Assembly (NCBI GenBank): GCA_947462535.1 | Contig: CANHPN010000001.1 | Location: forward strand, 124,001-188,000 | DNA from: Akkermansiaceae bacterium | Lineage (GTDB): Bacteria > Verrucomicrobiota > Verrucomicrobiia > Verrucomicrobiales > Akkermansiaceae | Direction: 5' to 3' | DNA: 64,000 nucleotides | In this document: in pieces, positions 38,259 to 46,958 of the stretch | Numbering within the stretch: position 1 is the first letter of the stretch | Layout of the letters: the number at the start of each line of letters is the position of its first letter | Translations under genes and position numbers: made by a program | Notes under the pieces: model-generated | Database searches by the model: none | What the model was told of the DNA's origin: nothing | Seen by the model: only the letters and a program-made list of their open reading frames with translations

Positions 38259-39190
38259 CCGATTCGCGCCGCGATGTGGAATGCGGCGGCGAAGAAGATC
38301 AGCTGCACGCCGCCGAGCGCGAGCAGGCGGTTAAACGCCGGACCCGGAGGAAACGTCAGCACGCCCCAGATGATCCGCAGGCCGATTAGAAATACCGGAG
38401 CTCCCGCGATCGCCAGCGTAGGCTGGCCGAACGCGATCCAGCCGAGGCCGGCGAACACCGCGATTTTCACCTCCAGCCAGATCACCGCCACCGCGACTTT
38501 AGGCCCGCAGCGCACGGCCAGCGTGCGCTTGCCGGTGGTCGCGTCTTCCTCGCGGTCGCGCAGGTTGTTGATGGAAATGAGGACCGAGGAAAGCATGCCG
38601 ACTTGCAGTCCTAGCAGCAACGCCTCGCGTGGCCATTCGCCGGTCTGGATGAACACCGTGCCCGTCACCGCCACCAGCCCGAAGAAGCCGATCACGAACA
38701 GCTCGCCCATCCCGCGGTAGGCCAGCGGAAACGGCCCGCCGGTGTATCCGTAGGCGAGAAACAGCGAGGGAATCCCGATAGCGACGATGGGCCAGCCAAG
38801 AGCCTGATAGAGCAGCCCGCCGCACAGCACCGCGATCCCGAGAAACAGCGTCGCCAGCCGCATCACCGTCCGCGGTTGCATCATTCCCGAGGCGGTGACG
38901 CGCGTCGGGCCGCGCCGGCGCTCGGTATCCGCGCCTTTGCGGGCGTCGATCGCGTCATTGAAGAAATTCGTCGCGATCTGGATCGCCACCGCGCCGCCCA
39001 ACGTGCAAAGCGCGAGCAGGAAATCGAAAGCACCGCTGAGTTTCCATGCCAGCACGCAGCCCGCCCACACCGGGACGACGGCGGCGGGCAAGGTCTTCGG
39101 ACGAGCTGCGAGGACGCAGGCTTTGAGAGTGGAAGCGGTCACGGGCGGAGTGAAACCCGGAGAGCGCGCCGAATCGACATCATTTCCCAA
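38255..39190 (-). CDS. menA: 1,4-dihydroxy-2-naphthoate polyprenyltransferase
   Basis: Membrane UbiA-family prenyltransferase that attaches the isoprenoid tail in menaquinone synthesis. The 311-aa protein has eight to nine hydrophobic segments. The first prenyl-diphosphate motif is NDAIDARKGADTERRRGP and the second is INNLRDREEDATTGKRTL, both typical of MenA rather than UbiA. It is convergent with argB. The 252 bases between its start and the accD stop contain no recognisable gene. Confidence 0.92.
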   Translation of the reverse strand: MGNDVDSARSPGFTPPVTASTLKACVLAARPKTLPAAVVPVWAGCVLAWKLSGAFDFLLALCTLGGAVAIQIATNFFNDAIDARKGADTERRRGPTRVTASGMMQPRTVMRLATLFLGIAVLCGGLLYQALGWPIVAIGIPSLFLAYGYTGGPFPLAYRGMGELFVIGFFGLVAVTGTVFIQTGEWPREALLLGLQVGMLSSVLISINNLRDREEDATTGKRTLAVRCGPKVAVAVIWLEVKIAVFAGLGWIAFGQPTLAIAGAPVFLIGLRIIWGVLTFPPGPAFNRLLALGGVQLIFFAAAFHIAARIG

Positions 39191-39442
39191 TTTACGCTCT
39201 CAAGCTTCACGCGCCTGGATGGCGATGGCATAGACGATGCCCCCCGCCGGCGCGCATCGGGACAAGTCATTGACCGGGCGCTTCAGTCCCTGGACCACGG
39301 GGCAGATGCCGATGACGAGCGCCTCGGTCTGTGAGTGGGGCAAACGGGAGCGCATGGCAGGTCAACGACACTGCAGTGCTATGGAGATTCCCGATGGGCT
39401 TGCAACGCATTATCCGCCATTCAGGTGGCGGGACCGACCACC

Positions 39443-40273
39443 TTACTGCGGCATCATGTAGGCCAGCAGGGTGCCGAGGCGCTCGCGTAGTTTGGAGCGC
39501 GGGACGATGGCGTCGATCAGGCCATGCTCGAGCATGAACTCGGCGGTCTGGAAGCCGGGCGGCAGGTTCTGGTGAGTCGTTTCCTTGACTACGCGCGGGC
39601 CGGCGAAGCCGATCATGCACTTGGGCTCGGCGAGGTTGATGTCGCCGATCGTGGCGAAGGAGGCGGTGACGCCGCCGGTCGTGGGATGCGTCAGCAAGGA
39701 AATGTAAGGCAGTTTCGCCTCGGAAAGCCGGGCGAGGGCACCACAGGTTTTGGCCATTTGCATCAGCGAGAGCATGCCTTCCTGCATCCGCGCGCCGGAG
39801 GACGCGGAGACGATGACCATGCCGCGTTTTTCGGCGATCGCCATCTCGATGGCGCGGGTGATTTTCTCTCCGACCACCGAGCCCATCGAGCCGGCGAAGA
39901 ATTTGAAATCCATCACCGCGATCATCGCGCGCTGGCCCTTGATGGAGAGGCGGCCGGAAATCACGGCGTCGTCGAGGCCGGTCTTTTCGCGGAGAGCGGC
40001 GGTTTTCTCGTCATAGCCGGCGAAACCGAGCGGGTTGGCGGAGATCAGGCCGATTTCCGTTTCCTCGAATGAATCCGGGTCGGCGAGCATGGTGATGCGT
40101 TCGCGGGAATCGATCAGGAAGTGGTGGCTGCAATGCTGGCAGACGTGGAGGTTTTGTTTGAGTTCCAGCGTGTGGATCATGGCACCGCAATCCGGACACT
40201 TGACCCAGAGGCCCTCCGACATGTCTTCACGGCGATCAAGGCTGCGCAGGCGGGGTTTGCTGAAAATGCCCAT
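39443..40273 (-). CDS. accD: acetyl-CoA carboxylase carboxyltransferase subunit beta
   Basis: Beta subunit of the carboxyltransferase that makes malonyl-CoA. The 276-aa protein has the N-terminal zinc finger with Cys26, Cys29, Cys45 and Cys48 (CPDCG, CQHCS), the DRSFEE-type segment, and the crotonase-fold motifs MDFKFFAGSMGSVVGEK and SASSGARMQEGMLSL with THPTTGGVTASFA. accA is not adjacent. The last residues run through RLGTLLAYMMPQ, the usual end. A 190-base gap, containing a short GCTCGTGG tandem repeat near 40310, separates it from the next divergent gene. Confidence 0.96.
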   Translation of the reverse strand: MGIFSKPRLRSLDRREDMSEGLWVKCPDCGAMIHTLELKQNLHVCQHCSHHFLIDSRERITMLADPDSFEETEIGLISANPLGFAGYDEKTAALREKTGLDDAVISGRLSIKGQRAMIAVMDFKFFAGSMGSVVGEKITRAIEMAIAEKRGMVIVSASSGARMQEGMLSLMQMAKTCGALARLSEAKLPYISLLTHPTTGGVTASFATIGDINLAEPKCMIGFAGPRVVKETTHQNLPPGFQTAEFMLEHGLIDAIVPRSKLRERLGTLLAYMMPQ

Positions 40274-40463
40274 GGGATTGGAAAATTGCTAGATGGCACG
40301 AGCTGCCGCGGCGGTGGGCTCGTGGGCTCGTGGGCGCGACGTTAGCGGCGGGGACGGCTGGCGACAATCCCCTTTTGAAAGATCTGCGCTTTCCCGCTTG
40401 CAAGCCGTCGCTCGACTCTTGGAGAATTCCGGGTAGCTTCGCGTTTTCAAAACTACCTCCAGC

Positions 40464-41627
40464 GTGCGAACCCTCCCCTATTCATTTTTTTTCCTGGCCC
40501 TCGCCCATGCGGCGGACGTCCGCTCATGGACCGATATCCAGAATCGGAAGATCGAGGCGGCCCTCCTGCGGGTTGAAGACAAAACCGTCATTCTCAAACT
40601 CAAGGATGGCCGCGAGGTCTCCTACCCGCTCGCGAAGCTCTCGTTGGCCGACTGCAAATACGTCGAGGAATTCCGCCGCCTGCCCGGCGCCGAGAGGCCC
40701 GGCGAGGAGCTGAATTTCAACCTCCCGTGGCCCGAGCGCGTCAAGCTCGGCGATGATCCGGAGGTCAACACGGTGGAGGAGGACGCGGAGAAAAAACGCT
40801 TCATTTACGAGAGCGCCAATTACCGCTACGTCTGCGATGTCCGGCTTTCCAAATCCGTGGTCAAGGGTTTCGCGGTCATGTTCGAGGCCACTCACCTCTA
40901 CTGCCGGTCTCTGCCTCTGGGGATCAACGGCGGCAAAGCCGTGGACAACAAACACCAGATCCTCCTTTTCGAGGAGTTCGGTGATTACGTGAAAGCCGGC
41001 GGCCCGCCTTCCAGTGCCGGCGTTTTCATCGGCGGAAATGGCGTGGTGATGGTTCCTTTGACCAGCCTTGGAGTGAGGCCCGTCGGCAGCGGTTACATGC
41101 TCGACCGGGATAAAAGCAGCAAGACCCTGCCCCACGAACTCGCCCACCAGCTGACACCCGAGAATTATTTCGCAAAGGGCGCGATAGGTTGGTTTACGGA
41201 GGGCCTCGCCGAATATGTCGCGGTGACTCCCTACCGCTCGGGAGCGTTCAGCGTACGCGGAAATCAGAAAGACATCTTCGACTACGTAACCGGCTTCGGC
41301 TCCAAGGATATGGGAGGCCGGGCGCTCGGCACCAAAATCGGTCTGCCCGCCCTCAAAACCTTCATGTTCCAGGACTACGGGGAGTTTCTCGAACAGCCCC
41401 AGATCAACTACGGCTGCGGCCTGCTCATCACCACTTACTTCTTCCATATGGATGGCGAGGGCGACGGGAAGCGGATCAAGGCCTTCCTCAAGGCCCTGCA
41501 TGAGGACGTGACCGGGGAGAAAGCGGTCAATCTGTTATTGGACGGCCGCAGCTTCGACCAGCTCGAGGAAGACATCGTGAAGGCCTGGAGCCGCAAGGGT
41601 GTGGATTTCACCTTCGCGAAGCAATAG
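40464..41627 (+). CDS. exported SHD1/gluzincin-like protease, unknown substrate
   Basis: The 387-aa protein has a short signal peptide (ends about ALAHAADV), then an SLA1-homology-1-like domain (SWTDIQNRKIEAALLRVED through LAKLSLADCKYVEEF). The rest contains the zinc-protease motif HELAHQ (His224, Glu225, His228) and, 18 residues on, GWFTEGLAEY with Glu246, which fits the third metal ligand of a gluzincin. SHD1 domains are frequent in Planctomycetota and Verrucomicrobiota secreted proteins. It may belong to DUF1570, but I cannot be sure. Extracytoplasmic peptidase is inferred, not shown. It stands alone on this strand between accD and the YXWQ gene. Confidence 0.75.
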   Translation: MRTLPYSFFFLALAHAADVRSWTDIQNRKIEAALLRVEDKTVILKLKDGREVSYPLAKLSLADCKYVEEFRRLPGAERPGEELNFNLPWPERVKLGDDPEVNTVEEDAEKKRFIYESANYRYVCDVRLSKSVVKGFAVMFEATHLYCRSLPLGINGGKAVDNKHQILLFEEFGDYVKAGGPPSSAGVFIGGNGVVMVPLTSLGVRPVGSGYMLDRDKSSKTLPHELAHQLTPENYFAKGAIGWFTEGLAEYVAVTPYRSGAFSVRGNQKDIFDYVTGFGSKDMGGRALGTKIGLPALKTFMFQDYGEFLEQPQINYGCGLLITTYFFHMDGEGDGKRIKAFLKALHEDVTGEKAVNLLLDGRSFDQLEEDIVKAWSRKGVDFTFAKQ

Positions 41628-41767
41628 GCGCGCAAGGTTTAATTTGCAATTTCGCCGTTCCGCAGGAAGGTTTACGATTGCAATAGTTTCGACGGATGGT
41701 GTGGGGAAACATTGTTCGAATCAATTCCACACCGGCGGCGTCTCTTGTCGTGGAAAGTAAAAACAAC

Positions 41768-43867
41768 ATGATGAAAAATTTAAAAACACATAGGCTTCTC
41801 GGAGCCTTCACCGCGATTCTATTAAGCGGCACGTTGGCGGGAACTGGCACCTCCACCGGACAAAACAGTGATGGCACGGGTGGAGAGGTGCTGACGCGAG
41901 GGCCGGTCCACGAAGCGTTCGCCGCGACGGTTCCCTTCGATCCGGAGCCGGGGATTCTGGTGGATGTGCCGCCGCCGGCCGTCATCGATGAAATACCGCC
42001 GGACCAACGATTGGAAGGTGAGAATGTCACTTGGATTCCGGGTTATTGGGCTTGGGACGGGGACAGCAACGACTTTCTATGGGTTAGTGGAATCTGGCGG
42101 AATTTGCCGCCAGGAAGGCAGTGGGTGCCCGGTTATTGGGCGCAAACCGACGGTCGCTATCAGTGGACCTCCGGGTATTGGGAAGACGCGGAGACCACCG
42201 AGGTCGCCTACCTTCCTAAACCTCCGCGCAGTTTGGAAGTCGGGCCGAATATCGCTGCTCCCTCTCGCGACGTGAGCTGGATGCCGGGCAGCTGGGCGTG
42301 GCAAGACGACCGTTACGCCTGGCGGGCCGGTTACTGGGCCCCGGTGCGGGAATCCTGGATCTGGGTTCCTAGCTACTACCGTTGGACGCCCCGCGGTTAT
42401 GTATATGTCGATGGCTATTGGGACTATGTGGTGGCGCGGCGCGGAGTGTTGTTCGCGCCGGTTCGCTTCGGGCGGAATGTTTACTCACGGCCGGGATTCT
42501 ATTACTCGCCGACCACGGTGATCAGCCTTTCCATATTTTTGAACCATTTGTTCCTGCGGCCTAACTACGGGCACTATTATTTCGGAGATTACTACGCTTC
42601 GAACTATCGTGACTACGGCTACTACCCATCGTATTCCTATGGTGCCGGATACCGTGGTTTTGATCCAATCTACAGCCACTATCGCTGGGAAAACCGGAAT
42701 GACCGCAACTGGGACAGGCAGCGCCGCGAATATTTCGAATATCGCCGCGACAATGAAAGCGCTCGTCCGCCACGCACTTGGGCAGCGTTAAGCTCGATCC
42801 CGGAAGCGGATCGCCGCGCGGAAAACGTCGCCCTGGCAGAGCCGCTGGATCGCCTAGCGAGCAGTGGTGATGGCGGGCGGCAACGCTTTCAGGCCGTGGA
42901 CAAGAAGGACCGCGAGCGCTTCGTTTCGCAACGTCAGGAGATCGGAAAATACGCTCGGGAACGCCAGCAGCTCGAAACCCGCGAGGTAGAAACGTCTGCG
43001 GACGGATCATCTGATCGTGCGACGGCCGCCCTCGTGAAAGTCAGCCGCTCGCCGGTCGTCGCCAAGCAATCCGATCGTCCGGGCAAGGGAGAAGCTCCTC
43101 CGGAAAGACTGACTCCCCGTGCCTCGGAGCAGGCGAAGCAGAGGGGAAGAGACAGGGAAAAGACTGACAAGGTCGAGCCCGCGAAACTTCCCGAGGGAGA
43201 AACCAAGGTCGAGCCCGGTCGCGAGAAAGGCCGCCCAACGCCCCGCGAGGAAGATGGTGCATCCAAATCCAGGGAGGAGGATCCGTCGTCCAAGCGCAAG
43301 GAGGAGTCTCGCCCGGAACGCCGGAGCGAGCGTGAACCCTCGACGAAAATGAAACCCGAGCCCAAGCGCGAGGTGACTCCAGAGCCAAGTCAGAAGACCG
43401 ATTCCGGAAGAGGCCGCAAAGAGGAACCCCGTCCGGCGGAGGTGCGTGAGCCGGAGTCGAAGCCCGCACCACGCGAGGTGGAATCCGTCCCGCCACGCGA
43501 GGCCGAACCGAAGACTCCGAGGAAGGCCGAACCAACGACTCCGAAAAAGGTAGAACCAAGTCGGCCCGCGCCGGAGCCGCGGGAACGCATCGAGAAAAAA
43601 CAGGCACCTCAAGTCCAGCAGCCATCTCGCCGAGTAGAGCTGGCCCCAGTCGAGCGGCAGCAAATCGAACGGCCGCAGCAGCCGACCCGCCGGGCGGAGC
43701 CGACCCCGGTTGAGAGGCAACAGACCCAACGTCCGCAACGTGAACCGCAACAGGTAAGACCCGAACGTATCGCTCCCAAACAGCCTCAAGTGGAGCGAGC
43801 GGCCCGTCCCGAGACGTCCAAAGGGAAGGAAGAGGAGCGAGCCAAAAGGGGCAAGAATGCCGAATAG
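41768..43867 (+). CDS. YXWQ-repeat protein with long charged C-terminal tail
   Basis: A 699-aa exported protein from a double ATG (41768/41771) with signal-like N-terminus (LLGAFTAILLSGTLAGTG). Residues about 80-250 hold at least six tandem aromatic repeats of the type W-x-P-G-Y-W (WIPGYWAW, WVPGYWAQTDGRYQW, WRAGYWAP, YVDGYWDYV), followed by a hydrophobic and Tyr-rich patch. From residue 330 on, the sequence is low-complexity and charged (Glu/Lys/Arg/Pro). It ends with two 21-residue repeats containing PVERQQ. It may coat the envelope or bind other molecules; no enzyme domain was recognised. Confidence 0.75.
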   Translation: MMKNLKTHRLLGAFTAILLSGTLAGTGTSTGQNSDGTGGEVLTRGPVHEAFAATVPFDPEPGILVDVPPPAVIDEIPPDQRLEGENVTWIPGYWAWDGDSNDFLWVSGIWRNLPPGRQWVPGYWAQTDGRYQWTSGYWEDAETTEVAYLPKPPRSLEVGPNIAAPSRDVSWMPGSWAWQDDRYAWRAGYWAPVRESWIWVPSYYRWTPRGYVYVDGYWDYVVARRGVLFAPVRFGRNVYSRPGFYYSPTTVISLSIFLNHLFLRPNYGHYYFGDYYASNYRDYGYYPSYSYGAGYRGFDPIYSHYRWENRNDRNWDRQRREYFEYRRDNESARPPRTWAALSSIPEADRRAENVALAEPLDRLASSGDGGRQRFQAVDKKDRERFVSQRQEIGKYARERQQLETREVETSADGSSDRATAALVKVSRSPVVAKQSDRPGKGEAPPERLTPRASEQAKQRGRDREKTDKVEPAKLPEGETKVEPGREKGRPTPREEDGASKSREEDPSSKRKEESRPERRSEREPSTKMKPEPKREVTPEPSQKTDSGRGRKEEPRPAEVREPESKPAPREVESVPPREAEPKTPRKAEPTTPKKVEPSRPAPEPRERIEKKQAPQVQQPSRRVELAPVERQQIERPQQPTRRAEPTPVERQQTQRPQREPQQVRPERIAPKQPQVERAARPETSKGKEEERAKRGKNAE

Positions 43868-43993
43868 ACCGGCTTGGCGCGCTTGCTGGAATTCCTTGAT
43901 CCGCCGTCTAATGCGTGAATTGCCGACTTTTCATTTTCACGACAGTTGCAACGCCTCGGCCGATGCACTGCAACAGCCAGAACCTGCCGGTTC

Positions 43994-45091
43994 TCAGTTC
44001 GTCACGCGCATCGGCATGAGCACGTAGAGGAACGAGCCTTCGATGCGCAGGACGCCGGGGCTCATTTCGTCGATGAGGTCGAGATAAACGTCGTTGGTGT
44101 CCAAGGCGCGCAGCGGGGCTTGGAGAAACTCGGGGTTGAAGGCGATCTGCATCGGCGGACCTTGATAGATCACGTCCATCGATTCCTGGGCTTCGCCGAC
44201 ATCCGGCGAGTTCGCGGTGACCTCGATGTGGTTCTCGCTGAAGACGAGTTTCACCGAGTTCGACTTGTCGGAGGAGAGCAGGGAAACGCGGCGGACGGTT
44301 TCGAGCAGCGCCTCGCGGCCGATGACGACGCGCTCGTTGCTGTCGCCGGGGATGACCTGGCGGTAGTTCGGATAGTTGCCCTCGATGAGCTTGCTGGCCA
44401 GCAGGCTATCACCGATGGTGAAGGAAATCTGGCTATCGCTGAGCTTCACGATGACCTCGCCGGCATCGCCGAGGAGGCGTTGGAGTTCCTGCACGGCCTT
44501 GGTCGGGATGATGACGTCGGTCTCGTGGGAAGCGGGGAATTCGAGGTCGGCATCGACCATCGCGAGGCGGCGTCCGTCGGTGGCGACGAGGGTCATTTTC
44601 CCATCGCGGAATGAGGCGAAAATGCCGTTGAGGACGTAGCGGGTCTCGTCGGTGGAGATGGCGTAGGAAGTTTTCTTGAGGCCGTCGCGGAGGGTGGCTT
44701 GCGGGATTTTGAAAACCTTGGCCCCCTCGAAATCAGGCAGTGGCGGGAACTCCGCTTCGCCGAGGCCGATGATTTTGAAGAACGACGGGCCGCTGCGGAT
44801 GGACGCGTGGTTTTTCGCATCGACGGAGACTTCCACCTCGCTGGAGGGAAGCTCGCGGATGATGCTCACCAGGCGCTTGGCCGGAAGAGTGGTGGCCCCT
44901 TCTTTCTCGATTTGGGCTTCCACGGAGCCGGTGATTCCGACGTCGAGGTCAGTCGTGGTGAACTGGATGCGGCCGTCCTTGGCCACCAGAAGCACGTTGG
45001 AAAGAATCGGCAAAGTGGTGCGTGAGCTGACCACGTGCTGCACTTTTTGCAGGCCGTCGAGAAAGGCTTCCTTGGAGATGCGGAACTTCAT
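43994..45091 (-). CDS. dnaN: DNA polymerase III subunit beta (sliding clamp)
   Basis: Ring-shaped processivity factor for the replicative polymerase. The 365-aa protein has the three-domain clamp organisation; family landmarks include LPILSNVLLVAKDGRIQFT in the first domain, FATDGRRLAMVD-like ATDGRRLAMVDAD in the second, and the C-terminal VYVLMPMRV. It is 90 bases downstream of dnaA on the same strand, the classical dnaA-dnaN order at bacterial origins. MutS in this window ends in a clamp-binding-like motif. Confidence 0.96.
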   Translation of the reverse strand: MKFRISKEAFLDGLQKVQHVVSSRTTLPILSNVLLVAKDGRIQFTTTDLDVGITGSVEAQIEKEGATTLPAKRLVSIIRELPSSEVEVSVDAKNHASIRSGPSFFKIIGLGEAEFPPLPDFEGAKVFKIPQATLRDGLKKTSYAISTDETRYVLNGIFASFRDGKMTLVATDGRRLAMVDADLEFPASHETDVIIPTKAVQELQRLLGDAGEVIVKLSDSQISFTIGDSLLASKLIEGNYPNYRQVIPGDSNERVVIGREALLETVRRVSLLSSDKSNSVKLVFSENHIEVTANSPDVGEAQESMDVIYQGPPMQIAFNPEFLQAPLRALDTNDVYLDLIDEMSPGVLRIEGSFLYVLMPMRVTN

Positions 45092-45181
45092 AAATTGGAG
45101 ACTGGGGAGTTGTTGGCACGCAGTTTCCGTTTTAGCCGCCCCTTGGCAAGACTTCTGTGAATAATCCCGGAAGTCGAAGGT

Positions 45182-46615
45182 TTACCGGCGGAGTTGGGAC
45201 TCGATGCGGGCGATGCTTTCCTTCAATCCCGGCTCGCCATTGACCAGGCCGGCGACTTTTTTACAGGCATGGATGACGGTTCCGTGGTCGCGGCCGCCGA
45301 AGGCCTCGCCGATTTCCATCAGCGAGCCCTTGGTCAGCGAGCGGCTCAAATACATGGCCACTTGGCGGGGAAACGCGATGCTCGCAGGGCGGCGGCGACT
45401 GGTCATGTCGGCCAGGCGGACGTCGAAATGCTCGGCCACGGCCTTTTGGATGGCGTCGATGCTCACCTGGCGGCTGGCTTCCTCGCGGATGAGGTCGCGC
45501 AGCAGGTGCTCGACTTTTTCCACGGTCACGCTTTCGCCGGCGAGCGAGGCGTAGGTGGCCACGCGCATCAGCGCGCCTTCGAGGCGGCGGACGTTGGTGC
45601 GGATTTTCTCGGCCAGGAAACGCAGGACGGACTCGTCCACGCGGACTTTCCAGTCGATGGATTTTTTCTTGAGGATGGCCATCCGCGTCTCCATTTGCGG
45701 CGGCTGCATCTCGACGGTGAGGCCGCACTCGAAGCGGGAAATCAGGCGCGGCTCGAGGCTCTTGATCTCGCAGGCCGGGCGGTCGCTGGTGAGGACGACC
45801 TGGTTGCGGCCGTCGAGCAGGGTGTTGAAGGTGTGGAAAAACTCCTCCTGCGAGCGCTCCTTGCCGGCGAGAAACTGGACGTCGTCGATGAGCAAAACAT
45901 CCGAGCTGCGGTAGCGGCGGCGGAATTTCTCGATGTCGCCGCGGCGGATGGCGTCGATGAACTCGTTGGTGAATTTCTCGCAGGTCAGATAGATCACCCG
46001 CGAGCCGGGCTGGCGGCGGAGCAGTTCCTGGCCGATGGCCTGCATGAGGTGGGTTTTGCCGAGGCCGGGGCCGCCGTAAATGAAGAGCGGATTGTAACCG
46101 ACGCCGGATTTTTTCGCGACCGCCTCGCAGGCCGCGTGGGCGAACTGGCTGTTCGCGCCGACGACGAAACTGTCGAAGGTGTGGGCGGGGTTGAGCCCGG
46201 CCGCCTTGATGCGCTTGTCGAGCGCCTCGCCTTCGAGAGCAGCCGCCCTGGTCGGGCGGGCGGGTGTTGGCGAGTGCTTCGGATGGCCGGCTTCGAAATC
46301 GTTAGGGCTGGCGATTTCCTCGCCCACGACGACCCGGACTTCCCGGACCTCGTCGAAAATCCCGGTCACCGCCATCGTGAGCTCGGGCAGGTAATTCGTC
46401 TCGATCCAGACCTGATGGATTTCCCCGGGCACGGCGATCGAGGCGACGTCGTCCTCCACGCCTAACCAACGCGCGGCGCGGAACCAGCGTTGGAAGGCGT
46501 CGTGGCTGACCATCACCCGCAGGGCTTCGCAGACTCCATCCCATCCCCCGTTTTTTGAAGAAACTTCTTCCAAGCTCGTCACCACTTCCTCGATTGCAGC
46601 TTCCACAGGTTCCAT
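45182..46615 (-). CDS. dnaA: chromosomal replication initiator DnaA
   Basis: Replication initiator. The 477-aa protein from the ATG at 46615 has an N-terminal oligomerisation domain, a linker, the AAA+ module with Walker A (GGPGLGKTHLMQA) and Walker B (VLLIDDVQFLAGK), and the C-terminal DNA-binding domain with the signature GRDHGTVIHACKKV. The frame is open upstream to 46786, but those codons lie in the AT-rich leader and have no similarity. dnaN follows. The leader region is the candidate origin. Confidence 0.97.
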   Translation of the reverse strand: MEPVEAAIEEVVTSLEEVSSKNGGWDGVCEALRVMVSHDAFQRWFRAARWLGVEDDVASIAVPGEIHQVWIETNYLPELTMAVTGIFDEVREVRVVVGEEIASPNDFEAGHPKHSPTPARPTRAAALEGEALDKRIKAAGLNPAHTFDSFVVGANSQFAHAACEAVAKKSGVGYNPLFIYGGPGLGKTHLMQAIGQELLRRQPGSRVIYLTCEKFTNEFIDAIRRGDIEKFRRRYRSSDVLLIDDVQFLAGKERSQEEFFHTFNTLLDGRNQVVLTSDRPACEIKSLEPRLISRFECGLTVEMQPPQMETRMAILKKKSIDWKVRVDESVLRFLAEKIRTNVRRLEGALMRVATYASLAGESVTVEKVEHLLRDLIREEASRQVSIDAIQKAVAEHFDVRLADMTSRRRPASIAFPRQVAMYLSRSLTKGSLMEIGEAFGGRDHGTVIHACKKVAGLVNGEPGLKESIARIESQLRR

Positions 46616-46958
46616 TATTAACGAGTATTTTAAAATTTTTAAGGTGGGGGGTTCGGGATGCACGGCCCGGAGTGGCGCGGCGACGGGGGCAAGATGAGCA
46701 GCTTCGATTGTTGCTGTGAAAGTTTTTTTTGACCGTCTAACCAATGCTCGCGGCGAGCGGTATTCCACAAGGGTTCCACAGACCATTTTTTTAAAAACTT
46801 AACCCCGGCTTTGCTTAGGATTCCCGAAGCATCCAGCCCGGCATTTCTGGCAGATCGGCACATCCGCTTGAAATCAAAGCATTCGTGGCGCTATGGTTCT
46901 GTTACAATTTCGTCACGTCCGGTGCCGGTCGATCCGGCGGATTTCAGGGCCGCCAAAA
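46616..46958. other. candidate replication origin region (dnaA leader)
   Basis: The 343 bases between dnaA and the symporter gene include two AT-rich stretches (46618-46642, and 46783-46802 with T7 and A5 runs), and a pair of TTCCACA words at 46763 and 46775, plus one at 46601 inside dnaA. TTCCACA matches the 3' half of the DnaA box TTATNCACA, but full boxes have two mismatches. With dnaA-dnaN beside it, this is the natural place for oriC, though the box evidence is weak. Small open frames here are not credible genes. Confidence 0.4.

Noticed and set aside
40305-40330. GCTCGTGG tandem copies upstream of accD
   Set aside because: Only about two and a half units; too short to interpret.
45194-46465. 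Open frame opposite dnaA
   Set aside because: Antisense shadow of a conserved gene.
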